8,379 nt of DNA from CAVURW01 sp963743595 (GTDB taxonomy: Bacteria > Verrucomicrobiota > Verrucomicrobiia > Methylacidiphilales > UBA1321): positions 1 through 8,379 of the forward strand of contig CAVURW010000157.1 in the NCBI GenBank assembly GCA_963743595.1, given 5' to 3'. Of the stretch, positions 1-6,001 are shown piece by piece. Made by a program: the position numbers and the translations under genes. Every line of letters begins with the position of its first letter. The stretch's first letter is position 1. Below the pieces are notes generated by a model that was given only the letters and a program-made list of their open reading frames with translations, was not told the DNA's origin and did not search any database.

Positions 1-2
1 AC

Positions 3-344
3 GATGCGCTCGGTGCGCAATTCCAGGCGGTCGATTTCACCACTTCCGGCTCCGGCTCACCCTCCGTGCGCAGCCTCCTGCAGTGGGTCAATCGCTGGAG
101 TGGTCAACCGACCTCCGCCCGAAATGAAGAACAAGCTCTGACGCTCGCTCTGCAAATGCTGGATGTCGCGGCCGAATCGGATACGGCCACCGGCGGTGTT
201 GACCGGCGTTCGCTCGTCTTCCCACAGGTCGCTTTTCTCACGGCAGATGGCCTGCGCCACGCCACGGAAGAACAGATCAAAAAAGTCTTTCTCGAAATGG
301 AAACCCTCTCCCTAAACCGCACCGGAGCCCCCGCCAATGCTTGA
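3..344 (+). CDS. prcB: 20S proteasome beta subunit, 3' part only
   Basis: The frame is open from base 3 and gives 113 residues before TGA; the N-terminal half, including the propeptide and the catalytic Thr1, lies outside the window. Recognised by resemblance to actinobacterial PrcB: a GSGS motif at fragment residues 16-19 (contains the equivalent of Ser129 of beta subunits), then SDTATGG at 59-65, matching the DDDSATGG stretch of Mycobacterium PrcB that carries the conserved Asp166 (here D60) and the residue-169 hydroxyl (here T63). A hydrophobic strand with FPQVAFLTADG follows, as in the family. PrcB is the protease subunit whose two heptameric rings form the inner chamber of the 20S core. 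The last 8 bases overlap prcA, so translation is probably coupled. An internal GTG at 66 is not a real start because the conserved sequence runs upstream of it. The function call is firm at family level; catalytic activity cannot be judged without the N-terminus. Confidence 0.88.
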   Translation, partial: DALGAQFQAVDFTTSGSGSPSVRSLLQWVNRWSGQPTSARNEEQALTLALQMLDVAAESDTATGGVDRRSLVFPQVAFLTADGLRHATEEQIKKVFLEMETLSLNRTGAPANA

Positions 345-1098
345 AGAACCGTACCGTTGGCTTGAGGCCATTCGCACCCGCCGCGATTACATCGATGATC
401 AGTTGCTCCCGGGTCAACCCGCCGTCATGATGAGCCTCCCGGCTGGAATCCTTTTGGCGACGATTAAAACGCCCGTACAGAAGCTTTTTGAAATTTACGA
501 TAACATGGCGCTGGCGGCTGTCGGCCATCCTGCCGATGTCGAAAAGGTCCGGCAACTCATCATCGATGCCGCTCACCTGGAAGGCTTCAATCGTTCTCCG
601 CGCGATGTTGCTGCCCGACGACTCGTCTCGTACAACCTCGCCCCGGCATTGAAAGCGGCATTTGAGCAGATTTTCTCGGCACCACTCCTCTTCCGCGGAC
701 TGGTGGCCGAACTCGGTGTGCATCAAGAGCTCGACTCACTCTGGTCGATCGATTACGGCGGCGAATTCGTCTCGTGTCCTAACGCGACTATCGCGCTGAC
801 CAGCGGGTCGAAAGTCGTGATCAATGAGTGGCTAAATTTGGCCACTCCGCCTGCGATTCCGTCAGACTTACCTGGAGCCGCTAAGCTCGCCCTTCGCGTC
901 GTCACCTGGGCCCGCACCCGCGCCACGCGGGATCCCAGCGACAAGGGAAATCTCGACTTCAAAGAAGTCAGTGAAGACATCGCTGAACTGAAGAAATTGA
1001 TCGATAAACCGGTCGAATTCGCCCTGCTCGATCGCAGCCGGGTCAGCCGCTCCATCTCCTACCGCATCCCGACGCCCGCCGAGCTGCAACTCAGCTAA
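337..1098 (+). CDS. prcA: 20S proteasome alpha subunit (bacterial PrcA type)
   Basis: A complete 253-residue protein, close to the 248 residues of Mycobacterium PrcA. The N-terminal EEPYRWLEAIRTRRDYID matches the amphipathic first helix of PrcA (EQAMRERSELARKGIARA), and residues 36-63 (AGILLAT, QKLFEIYDNMALAAVGHPAD) match its AGGVLFVAEN / QKISELYDRVGFAAAGKFNE region; RDVAARRLV at 89-97 matches RRDVTGRQLA. Alpha subunits are non-catalytic; seven form each outer ring, gate entry to the protease chamber and dock the ATPase (Mpa/ARC in actinobacteria). The ATG overlaps the prcB stop by 8 bp, with a weak GGAG about nine bases upstream; the order beta then alpha is the same as in actinobacteria. 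The tail (SYRIPTPAELQLS) is much shorter than the acidic tail of Mycobacterium. A distant Ntn-hydrolase relative such as Anbu is less likely because two different adjacent subunits are present. Confidence 0.9.
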   Translation: MLEEPYRWLEAIRTRRDYIDDQLLPGQPAVMMSLPAGILLATIKTPVQKLFEIYDNMALAAVGHPADVEKVRQLIIDAAHLEGFNRSPRDVAARRLVSYNLAPALKAAFEQIFSAPLLFRGLVAELGVHQELDSLWSIDYGGEFVSCPNATIALTSGSKVVINEWLNLATPPAIPSDLPGAAKLALRVVTWARTRATRDPSDKGNLDFKEVSEDIAELKKLIDKPVEFALLDRSRVSRSISYRIPTPAELQLS

Positions 1099-1386
1099 AT
1101 GAACGCGCCCAAAAAGCCTGCGGACTCGGCGTCGTCACCGGCAAACGTCAAGCCGGATGGGTCGCCCGTGCCAGGCCTGGAAACTCTGCCAGGCGAGGAA
1201 TCGTTTGAACTGATGATCGAGAAACTGGAAGGCATCGTCGCCAACATGGAAAACGCCGAGCTCCCGCTCGATCAACTCCTCGTTCAATACGAACAAGGCA
1301 TGAAGCTCGTGAAACTCTGCGGCGATAAACTCAACAAAGCCGAGCAAGTCATCGAAGTGCTTTCAAAACCTGCCACCGGGCTTTAA
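1099..1386 (+). CDS. xseB: Exodeoxyribonuclease VII small subunit
   Basis: 95 residues. Residues 34-89 are the XseB helical hairpin: ESFELMIEKLEGIVANMENAE, then LPLDQLLVQYEQGMKL and a second helix ending KLNKAEQVIEVL, very close to the family consensus (FEEALxxLExIVxxLExGxLxLExSLxxFExGxxLxxxCxxxLxxAExKI). XseB is bundled in several copies around the large subunit XseA to form exonuclease VII, which degrades single-stranded DNA in the cytoplasm; xseA is not in the window. About 33 residues before the domain are Pro/Ser/Ala-rich and probably disordered, making the protein slightly longer than the usual 70-85 residues. Its ATG follows the prcA TAA with no base between and no clear ribosome binding site, so it probably depends on translation of prcA. 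Short downstream gap before a low-GC segment. Confidence 0.93.
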   Translation: MNAPKKPADSASSPANVKPDGSPVPGLETLPGEESFELMIEKLEGIVANMENAELPLDQLLVQYEQGMKLVKLCGDKLNKAEQVIEVLSKPATGL

Positions 1387-1420
1387 AGCATTCAGCACCG
1401 ACTTCGTAAAACAGTTGCTG

Positions 1421-1425
1421 AAGGA
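1421..1425 (+). promoter_or_regulatory. Ribosome binding site AAGGA
   Basis: AAGGA lies six bases before the ATG at 1432. It is the clearest Shine-Dalgarno sequence seen before any start in this window and supports translation of the small ORF that follows. Confidence 0.5.
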
Positions 1426-1431
1426 TGGACG

Positions 1432-1614
1432 ATGAAACTTGTCATTCGTATTGAAGCAGGCGAAGACAATGCTCTCACCCCTGAATTTGTCGATATATTC
1501 AACGCAATCGAAAAGGAGATTTTTTCCGAGTATATAATCGATAGTAATCTAACCGCATTAATAGAGGCACAGACGCAAGCTCACATTGATGATGGAGTAT
1601 TGAACATTCGCTAA
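1432..1614 (+). CDS. Small hypothetical protein, 60 residues, low-GC segment
   Basis: Not recognised. The 60-residue product is acidic (GEDNALTPEFVDIFNAIEKEIF in its first half) and predicted mainly soluble, without signal peptide or membrane segment. The start is supported by AAGGA six bases upstream. Base composition by hand count is roughly 33-43% G+C in this gene, against about 57% in prcA, and AT-ending codons and ATA are common, unlike the neighbours, so it was probably acquired or evolves fast. It is followed after 13 nt by a second ORF of the same size and composition, which suggests a two-gene cassette such as an immunity or toxin-antitoxin pair, but neither sequence matches a family I can name. 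It might also be a remnant of a longer gene. Confidence 0.5.
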   Translation: MKLVIRIEAGEDNALTPEFVDIFNAIEKEIFSEYIIDSNLTALIEAQTQAHIDDGVLNIR

Positions 1615-1627
1615 ATATTACTCGCTT

Positions 1628-1813
1628 GTGGAATATACGGTTAAAGGACAGCTTCCTCCGATTGTCGAACAGGAGCTAATCACATATACAATCGGGCAGA
1701 TATCTGATGGGATAGGGGATAACTTGGTTCAAGTTGTTCAAGAACAATATGGTGTATTCGTATACTTAAACGTTCCTGATCCACGCATAACGCTCGAATA
1801 CATCAGCGAATAG
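1628..1813 (+). CDS. Small hypothetical protein, 61 residues, low-GC segment
   Basis: Not recognised. The GTG start is the only reasonable start after an in-frame TGA at 1601-1603; no ribosome binding site is evident, so coupling to the preceding ORF 13 nt upstream is possible. The product has a compact pattern: a beta-like start (MEYTVKGQLPP), a helix (IVEQELITYTIGQI), a glycine-rich turn SDGIGDNL, then alternating strands (YGVFVYLNVPDP, ITLEYI). This looks like a small alpha/beta soluble domain rather than random translation, and resembles in general style the small immunity proteins found in scattered low-GC islands, which is inference only. G+C is about 38-47%. Stop TAG at 1811-1813. Confidence 0.5.
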   Translation: MEYTVKGQLPPIVEQELITYTIGQISDGIGDNLVQVVQEQYGVFVYLNVPDPRITLEYISE

Positions 1814-1980
1814 CTGCCACCACCTAATCTAAACATTTTTCCATTCCTGTGAAGAGACTAGGTCTCCCCCACACGCCGTTTTCACCACTCGCCATTTATT
1901 GCCAAAAATAGTCGTTTCCAACGACCAGTTGCTAAGATCGGGTTAACTTCTCAGCCAGGGCCGATTAAACTCAATTTGCT
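1814..1980. other. Intergenic gap between converging genes
   Basis: 167 bases between the low-GC + strand ORF and the 3' end of the leftward gene. It holds one perfect six-pair hairpin (listed separately) and a five-pair one (GAGAC-TAG-GTCTC, 1854-1866) without a following T-run. No ORF with family resemblance and no tRNA-like fold was seen. Confidence 0.6.
1904..1925 (-). terminator. Possible intrinsic terminator of the leftward gene cluster
   Basis: Read on the minus strand, GTCGTT-GGA-AACGAC (1925-1911) forms a six-pair perfect stem with a three-base loop, followed at once by TATTTTT (1910-1904). It lies 55 nt past the stop of the transglutaminase-like gene, the last of the leftward genes. 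The stem is short and only half G-C, so this is a modest candidate. On the + strand there is no T-run after the stem. Confidence 0.45.
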
Positions 1981-3153
1981 CTACAAACCGCGAATCGTCC
2001 ACGAATGCCGACTGCCCGATGCCGCCGCTTCAGCAGCCGGTGAAAACCACGGCGAGGGATTTTGGATCCATTGCACATGTTCATTTCGATTCGAAGGAGT
2101 GGACAAGTGGAAATCGGTATCAAGATGCCAGACCAGGAAGTAACCGGGATCCGAGCCAAATTTATAACCCGGCACGTGCATGAGCGCCGAGGAAAGATCG
2201 GCGGGAATCCAGCCGATTTGCGGATCAAAAAACTCGGCGTAGACGTGCGGTTGGCGGCCCAGCAATTGAACGGTGTGGCCCGATTCCGCTGTCTTCAACC
2301 ACTGCCCCACGAGGAGATGGGCGGGGATGTTATTCGCACGGCACGCAGCCGTAAAGACGAGCGAAAAACCGCCGCAATCGGTGGAGAGACGATTGCACGT
2401 GGCTGAGGCGTTCCAAGGCGCTGAAGGCGGGTAATCGTAGCGGCCGTGATTCTCCAGATAGTCAAAGAGTCGGCGACCGAATTGCGCGGAGGATTCACTG
2501 GAAGAGCGAACGAGGCCCGATTCTTGCAGCCAGGACTGAAAGCGATCCGTATTCCAGTTGATCGATTCCGTGGAGCGCAGGTCATCGGCAGAGGGCGTCG
2601 GCGCTACGGGCGTGTTCGGCGCAGGCGGTCCGGGGACGAGCTCGCGCTGGCGAAAGTAGCCGACGACATCGACCTCCCATCGATAGTAACGATCGTCACC
2701 CAAGTTCTGCTCCAGATTCGTGGCGAGCATTCTCCGTTGGGATCGATCTGAATGGATGCTTCCGGAAAAGCCAGGGCTAAACCCGGTGATGTGCTCGTTA
2801 CCAGTCTCCGGGGGAACGGGCAAGTAGAGCCGTGCGGTGTAGGGACCACCACGAGGCCAAACGGTGGCGTACTCGTAAGAGATTTCCAGTTTATGAACGT
2901 GCTTGTACTCGATGTGCTCGCCAGTGGCACCGAATTGTGAGGAGGTACTTGGGTAGGTGGCCGCGGCAGGCTGTACATACGCGAGATCCGATTTATCACT
3001 CGCGGCGGACGCATCTTGAATCGGCGGCGGAACGTGGTTCGTTTGGACAGGGGGTAAGGCGGGCGGACGAAACGAGTTGTATGGGAGCGACTGCCCGTGT
3101 ACCGAGATTCCAGCGAAAACGAGCCAGGTAAGGGCGAGGATGGATCGCGTCAT
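1981..3153 (-). CDS. Exported transglutaminase-like (papain-fold) protein
   Basis: 390 residues from ATG 3153; a GTG at 3159 would add two, but the ATG has a GGTGGG just upstream and is preferred. Residues 1-21 form a signal peptide (MTRS, then hydrophobic ILALTWLVFAGISV, ending HGQ), followed by a Pro-rich linker to about residue 75. A middle region (about 75-170) looks like the beta-sandwich that often precedes a transglutaminase core. The core lies at about 200-345: STDCGGFSLVF carries the nucleophile Cys260, PHVYAEFF the His303 and GWIPADLS the Asp319, so the Cys-His-Asp triad is intact. Family members cleave or cross-link amide bonds in proteins or peptides; the substrate here is unknown, and the site of action would be the periplasm or cell surface. 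It follows chrA by 43 nt and ends the leftward cluster. No shared pathway with its neighbours is apparent. Confidence 0.8.
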   Translation of the reverse strand: MTRSILALTWLVFAGISVHGQSLPYNSFRPPALPPVQTNHVPPPIQDASAASDKSDLAYVQPAAATYPSTSSQFGATGEHIEYKHVHKLEISYEYATVWPRGGPYTARLYLPVPPETGNEHITGFSPGFSGSIHSDRSQRRMLATNLEQNLGDDRYYRWEVDVVGYFRQRELVPGPPAPNTPVAPTPSADDLRSTESINWNTDRFQSWLQESGLVRSSSESSAQFGRRLFDYLENHGRYDYPPSAPWNASATCNRLSTDCGGFSLVFTAACRANNIPAHLLVGQWLKTAESGHTVQLLGRQPHVYAEFFDPQIGWIPADLSSALMHVPGYKFGSDPGYFLVWHLDTDFHLSTPSNRNEHVQWIQNPSPWFSPAAEAAASGSRHSWTIRGL

Positions 3154-3196
3154 ACCCACCAGTTTAGAGGGTAATGGGGCGATGTTTCGATGAAAA

Positions 3197-4462
3197 TCAT
3201 TTTGGCTCCGGCAGCGCGCTTGGAATTTGCATGCCCGCTAGAGCGCAAAACAGCACAATCGACCACGGCGGAAGCTTCCATACATTGAGCAATACGTAGG
3301 CAAAGAAAATAATGGCCACGTGTACCGGCGTACGAACGGTCTCTGTCCAAATAGGTGTGTAGAGAGCGGCGATCAAAATTCCGACCACGGAGGCGTTCGT
3401 GCCGCGTAGCGAGGCTTGAAGCCATAATTTGTGCCGAAGGTTTTCCCAAAACGGCAGGGAACCGAAGACGAGGAAAAGCGAGGGTAGGTAGATGCCCGCC
3501 AAGCACCACAGACCATAGAGCCAGCCGTGACTGCCTCCGTCCATTACGGTGCCGAGAAACGCCGCAAACGAAAAGAGCGGGCCGGAGACCGCTTGCGCCA
3601 TGCCGTAACCGGTGAGGAAATCACTGTGGCTTACCCAGCCCGGTTGCACCACCGCTTGATTAAGAATCGGGAGCACCACGTGGCCGCCGCCGAAGACGAG
3701 AGAACCGGTCCAGTAGAAGGCCGTAAAACTCTGCCACAACCGAGAACCGGTGGAAGTGGCGAGAATGGGTAGTCCAATAAGAAATACGAAAAAGAGGACG
3801 AGATGAACGGCTCCGGTCTTCGTGCCGAATGGGATATCGATTCGATCCTCGTTGTGGACCGCACCATGACCATTACGCGAGGTGCGCGGCGGTGTCGGTA
3901 GAAGGAAATGGTCCGGAAAAAGCCGGTAGCCGAGAGCACCGAATGTCGCCCCCATGATCAGGCAAACAAGTTGCGTGTAGGCGGACGGAATGACCAGGAG
4001 TAGAACGGCACTGAGCGACGCTAAAGTAGCCGTCGAGCGCTCGGTACAAAACGAACGCGCCATCGATTGTACCGCCTGTGCGACAACGACCACCGCCGCG
4101 AGACGCAGTCCAACAAGCCAGCCTAAATTCACGTGAGTGTCCGTCGTCATGAGCGGCATCCCCGTGGCGAAGCAAATCAGCACGATCACTGAGGGCATCG
4201 TAAACCCCAGCCACGCCGCCAGTGCGCCCAACCTCCCGCCGCGATGCAGTCCGATTACAATTCCGACCTGACTACTCGTGGGTCCAGGCAAGAATTGGCA
4301 GAGCGCCACGGTGTCCGTGAACGCTTTATTCGTGAGCCAGTTTCTTCGAACGACGATCTCGTTATGAAAATAGCCGAGGTGCGCGATCGGTCCGCCGAAA
4401 GAGGTCAGCCCCAGGTAGAGAAAGGTGGTGAAGACCTCCCAGACGCGCGAAAGCGATTTCAT
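3197..4462 (-). CDS. chrA: Chromate transporter ChrA, two-domain
   Basis: 421 residues, the usual size for long-chain CHR proteins. Two homologous hydrophobic halves are visible. In the first, GLTSFGGPIAHLGYF (18-32) and FLPGPTSSQVGIVIG (57-71) are the hallmark CHR motifs; in the second, LVFGGGHVVLPIL (255-267) and GYGMAQAVSGPLFSFAAFLG (285-304) are their counterparts. Around 10-12 membrane segments are expected, joined by a hydrophilic loop at about 186-215 (PPRTSRNGHGAVHNEDRID). The family exports chromate from the cytoplasm, driven by the membrane potential; many homologues sit in genomes without obvious chromate stress, so the actual substrate may differ. No chrB regulator or other metal gene is adjacent. 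It starts 21 nt after the DUF1348 gene, consistent with co-transcription; the start is the first in-frame ATG before the conserved motif, with only a weak GGAA upstream. Confidence 0.95.
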   Translation of the reverse strand: MKSLSRVWEVFTTFLYLGLTSFGGPIAHLGYFHNEIVVRRNWLTNKAFTDTVALCQFLPGPTSSQVGIVIGLHRGGRLGALAAWLGFTMPSVIVLICFATGMPLMTTDTHVNLGWLVGLRLAAVVVVAQAVQSMARSFCTERSTATLASLSAVLLLVIPSAYTQLVCLIMGATFGALGYRLFPDHFLLPTPPRTSRNGHGAVHNEDRIDIPFGTKTGAVHLVLFFVFLIGLPILATSTGSRLWQSFTAFYWTGSLVFGGGHVVLPILNQAVVQPGWVSHSDFLTGYGMAQAVSGPLFSFAAFLGTVMDGGSHGWLYGLWCLAGIYLPSLFLVFGSLPFWENLRHKLWLQASLRGTNASVVGILIAALYTPIWTETVRTPVHVAIIFFAYVLLNVWKLPPWSIVLFCALAGMQIPSALPEPK

Positions 4463-4483
4463 ATTTCCATCACAATAGTTGCA

Positions 4484-4957
4484 TCACAAGCCAAGCTGCG
4501 AGAGACCGGGGTGATCTTCAGGACGACGACCCGGCGGCCAATGAAACTGACGCTGCTCCAGGGTGATCGGCAAGTCGTTGATCGAAGCGTGACGGTGCCT
4601 CATGAGCCCATGCTCATCGAATTCCCAATTCTCGTTCCCGTAAGAGCGAAACCAGTTCCCGCTATCGTCACGCCACTCGTACGCAAACCGAACGGCAATG
4701 CGGTTTTCACGAAAGGCCCAGAGCTCTTTGATAAGTCGGTACTCGAGCTCGCGACTCCACTTGCGCTGCAGAAATGTGACAATTGCTTCGCGACCGGAAA
4801 AGAACTCGGCGCGATTTCGCCAAGCGCTGCCTGGCGTGTAGGCGAGCGAGACGCGCTGAGGATCACGAGAATTCCAGCCATCTTCCGCAGCGCGAACTTT
4901 TGCGGTGGCTGATTCAAAGTTAAACGGAGGGAATGGAGGACGAGAGTCAATGCTCAT
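4484..4957 (-). CDS. DUF1348 family protein, NTF2/SnoaL-like fold
   Basis: 157 residues. The sequence closely follows the DUF1348 pattern from memory: RPPFPPF at 6-12, KVRAAEDGWNSRDPQRVSLAYTP at 20-42, WRNRAEFFSGREAI at 46-59, RELEYRLIKELWAF at 69-82, and the run RIAVRFAYEWRDDSGNWFRS followed by YGNENWEFDEHGLMRHRHASINDLPI to about 131. These proteins have the cone-shaped NTF2-like fold with one pocket and are annotated nuclear transport factor 2 family only by fold; no reaction is established. The protein is soluble and has no signal peptide. It lies 32 nt after queD and 21 nt before chrA on the same strand, so it is probably co-transcribed, without a clear functional link. An unusually long tail (132-157, PPGRRPEDHPGLSQLGL) is present. 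Confidence 0.88.
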   Translation of the reverse strand: MSIDSRPPFPPFNFESATAKVRAAEDGWNSRDPQRVSLAYTPGSAWRNRAEFFSGREAIVTFLQRKWSRELEYRLIKELWAFRENRIAVRFAYEWRDDSGNWFRSYGNENWEFDEHGLMRHRHASINDLPITLEQRQFHWPPGRRPEDHPGLSQLGL

Positions 4958-4989
4958 GAATTTGAAATGTAGTGGGAGTCAGCGTCACT

Positions 4990-5352
4990 CTAGTCGCCCC
5001 GATAGATGCAACTCGCGCGTGGTGTTTCGTGGAGCTCGATCTCGTAAAGACCCGGCAATTGCGGTTCGAGTTTTTGCCAAAGCCAGTGGCACATGAGTTC
5101 AATGGTCGGCTTTTCTAATCCGGCTATATCGTTCAAGTAGGAGTGATCGAGTTCTTTAAGGATGGGACGCATCGCATCGGAGATCTTGGCGTGATCGTAA
5201 ACGATGCCGGATTCCGGATCGACGGTCCCTTTTACGGAAATAGCCACCTTAAAGCTGTGGCCGTGGATGCCCCGGCACTTATGTCCCTGCGGGAAGCTCG
5301 GTAGCGATTGTGCGGCTTCGAAGTCGAACGTTTTGCGAAGGATAATGGTCAT
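4990..5352 (-). CDS. queD: 6-carboxytetrahydropterin synthase (QueD-like), zinc-ligand variant
   Basis: 120 residues, same length as E. coli QueD (about 121). QueD converts dihydroneopterin triphosphate to 6-carboxytetrahydropterin, the second step of queuosine/7-deazaguanine synthesis in the cytoplasm. Visible: GHKCRGIHGHSF at 23-34 with catalytic Cys26 and zinc ligands His30 and His32; VDPESGIVYDHAKI at 44-57; LDHSYLND at 68-75 with the Asp69-His70 pair; the family Glu near the end (HETPRASCIYRG, E109). Odd: the first zinc ligand, His in the FxAAH motif of E. coli (FTFEAAHRLP), is Gln15 here (FDFEAAQSLP). The rest of the site is intact, so the enzyme may still work, bind metal differently, or be a paralogue of altered specificity. 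No queC, queE or queF is adjacent. First gene of the probable leftward unit; no clear ribosome binding site before its ATG. Confidence 0.9.
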   Translation of the reverse strand: MTIILRKTFDFEAAQSLPSFPQGHKCRGIHGHSFKVAISVKGTVDPESGIVYDHAKISDAMRPILKELDHSYLNDIAGLEKPTIELMCHWLWQKLEPQLPGLYEIELHETPRASCIYRGD

Positions 5353-5581
5353 CGTAGCGGATTGTTTTGTAGGATAAGGTTAGCAGGCTACCGCAAAACT
5401 CCCACGGCTATTTTTGCGTACGCAGTAAGTTAAGCAAGGTCGTCTTATTACTCGAAAAGGAATGAACACGGGACAACTTGCCGGATCAAATTCGCCAGTT
5501 TTCCAACAGAATTGCTGTTCTTTCACTTGCAAATTCCTCTTTTCATTTTGAAAACTGCTGTTAGAAGCTACTCGTAAACAT
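5353..5581. other. Divergent intergenic region (queD / exported protein)
   Basis: 229 bases between two divergently read genes, so promoters for both must lie here. I find no convincing -35/-10 pair for either side: a TATCCT-like box and TTGCGG upstream of queD are 14 nt apart, too close. It holds an inverted repeat listed separately. No preQ1 or THF riboswitch consensus could be recognised upstream of queD. An ORF can be read through the region on the minus strand, but it overlaps the signal peptide of the + strand gene and looks like chance. Confidence 0.5.
5496..5557. repeat. Inverted repeat near the start of the exported-protein gene
   Basis: The perfect 8-base arms CAGTTTTC (5496-5503) and GAAAACTG (5550-5557) are 46 nt apart, and inside them sits a shorter hairpin AACAG-AATTG-CTGTT (5505-5519). 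The pieces could fold together as a branched leader structure or serve as a regulator's operator. With arms this short, chance is possible. Confidence 0.3.
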
Positions 5582-6001
5582 ATGAAACATATCCGCTCCC
5601 TCGTGCTTGCCACCCTCCTTTCCGCAACCGTTCTTGGTGCTTACGCTCAAGTTCCGGTTCCTTCGCCGACTCCGGTTCCTCCCGCTGGGACAACGACGGC
5701 TACTTCGATCTCTCATTCCACACAAACCATCAAATCGATCGATGTAGCCACGACAACCTTCACGTTGAGCACCACGAAGTCGCACACGTACGTTGTTGGA
5801 GCCGACACCAAAATTGTTAAGGCAGATGGTACTGATGGCGCGTTTGCGGATCTCCAGGTTGGAATGAAAGTCACGGTTTACTACCCAAAGACCAGTGACG
5901 CAACCCGCAACGCCACGAAGGTTGTGGTTGCTCATACGTCGACCAAGCCGACGGCCGCTCCCGCAGCGACTCCGGCACCGGCAACTCCTGCTACTCACTA
6001 G
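5582..6001 (+). CDS. Small exported protein with DUF5666-like beta domain
   Basis: 139 residues. Residues 1-22 form a signal peptide (MKHIRSL, then hydrophobic VLATLLSATVLG, AYA before the cut at Q23). A short proline-rich linker (VPVPSPTPVPPAG, about 24-36) leads to a beta-rich domain at about 47-115: repeated strand patterns IKSIDVATTTFTLST, HTYVVGADTKIV, then DLQVGMKVTVYY and ATKVVV. This is the general pattern of DUF5666-type small OB-like domains (strand, turn with 'G.DT.I', 'L..G..V.V.Y'); I do not claim a confirmed hit. The last about 20 residues are Ala/Pro/Thr-rich and probably unstructured. The likely location is the periplasm or cell surface; no function is known. The ATG lies at the expected distance for the signal peptide, but no Shine-Dalgarno sequence precedes it. 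Read divergently from queD. Confidence 0.72.
   Translation: MKHIRSLVLATLLSATVLGAYAQVPVPSPTPVPPAGTTTATSISHSTQTIKSIDVATTTFTLSTTKSHTYVVGADTKIVKADGTDGAFADLQVGMKVTVYYPKTSDATRNATKVVVAHTSTKPTAAPAATPAPATPATH

Noticed and set aside
277..726. 149-residue minus-strand ORF opposite prcA
   Set aside because: prcA is clearly supported by family motifs on the other strand; no pattern in the antisense product.
1854..1866. GAGAC-TAG-GTCTC hairpin as terminator of the low-GC ORFs
   Set aside because: Only five pairs, and neither strand shows a T-run after the stem.
4244..4912. 222-residue + strand ORF antisense to chrA and the DUF1348 gene
   Set aside because: It lies wholly opposite two well-recognised genes, its sequence has no family pattern, and its length is explained by codon bias of the real strand.
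5353..5400. preQ1 riboswitch upstream of queD
   Set aside because: The short leader lacks the conserved preQ1-I stem, loop and A-rich tail, and no expression platform was seen.
5380..5613. 77-residue minus-strand ORF in the divergent intergenic region
   Set aside because: It overlaps the start of the exported-protein gene, has a cysteine-rich random composition and no ribosome binding site.
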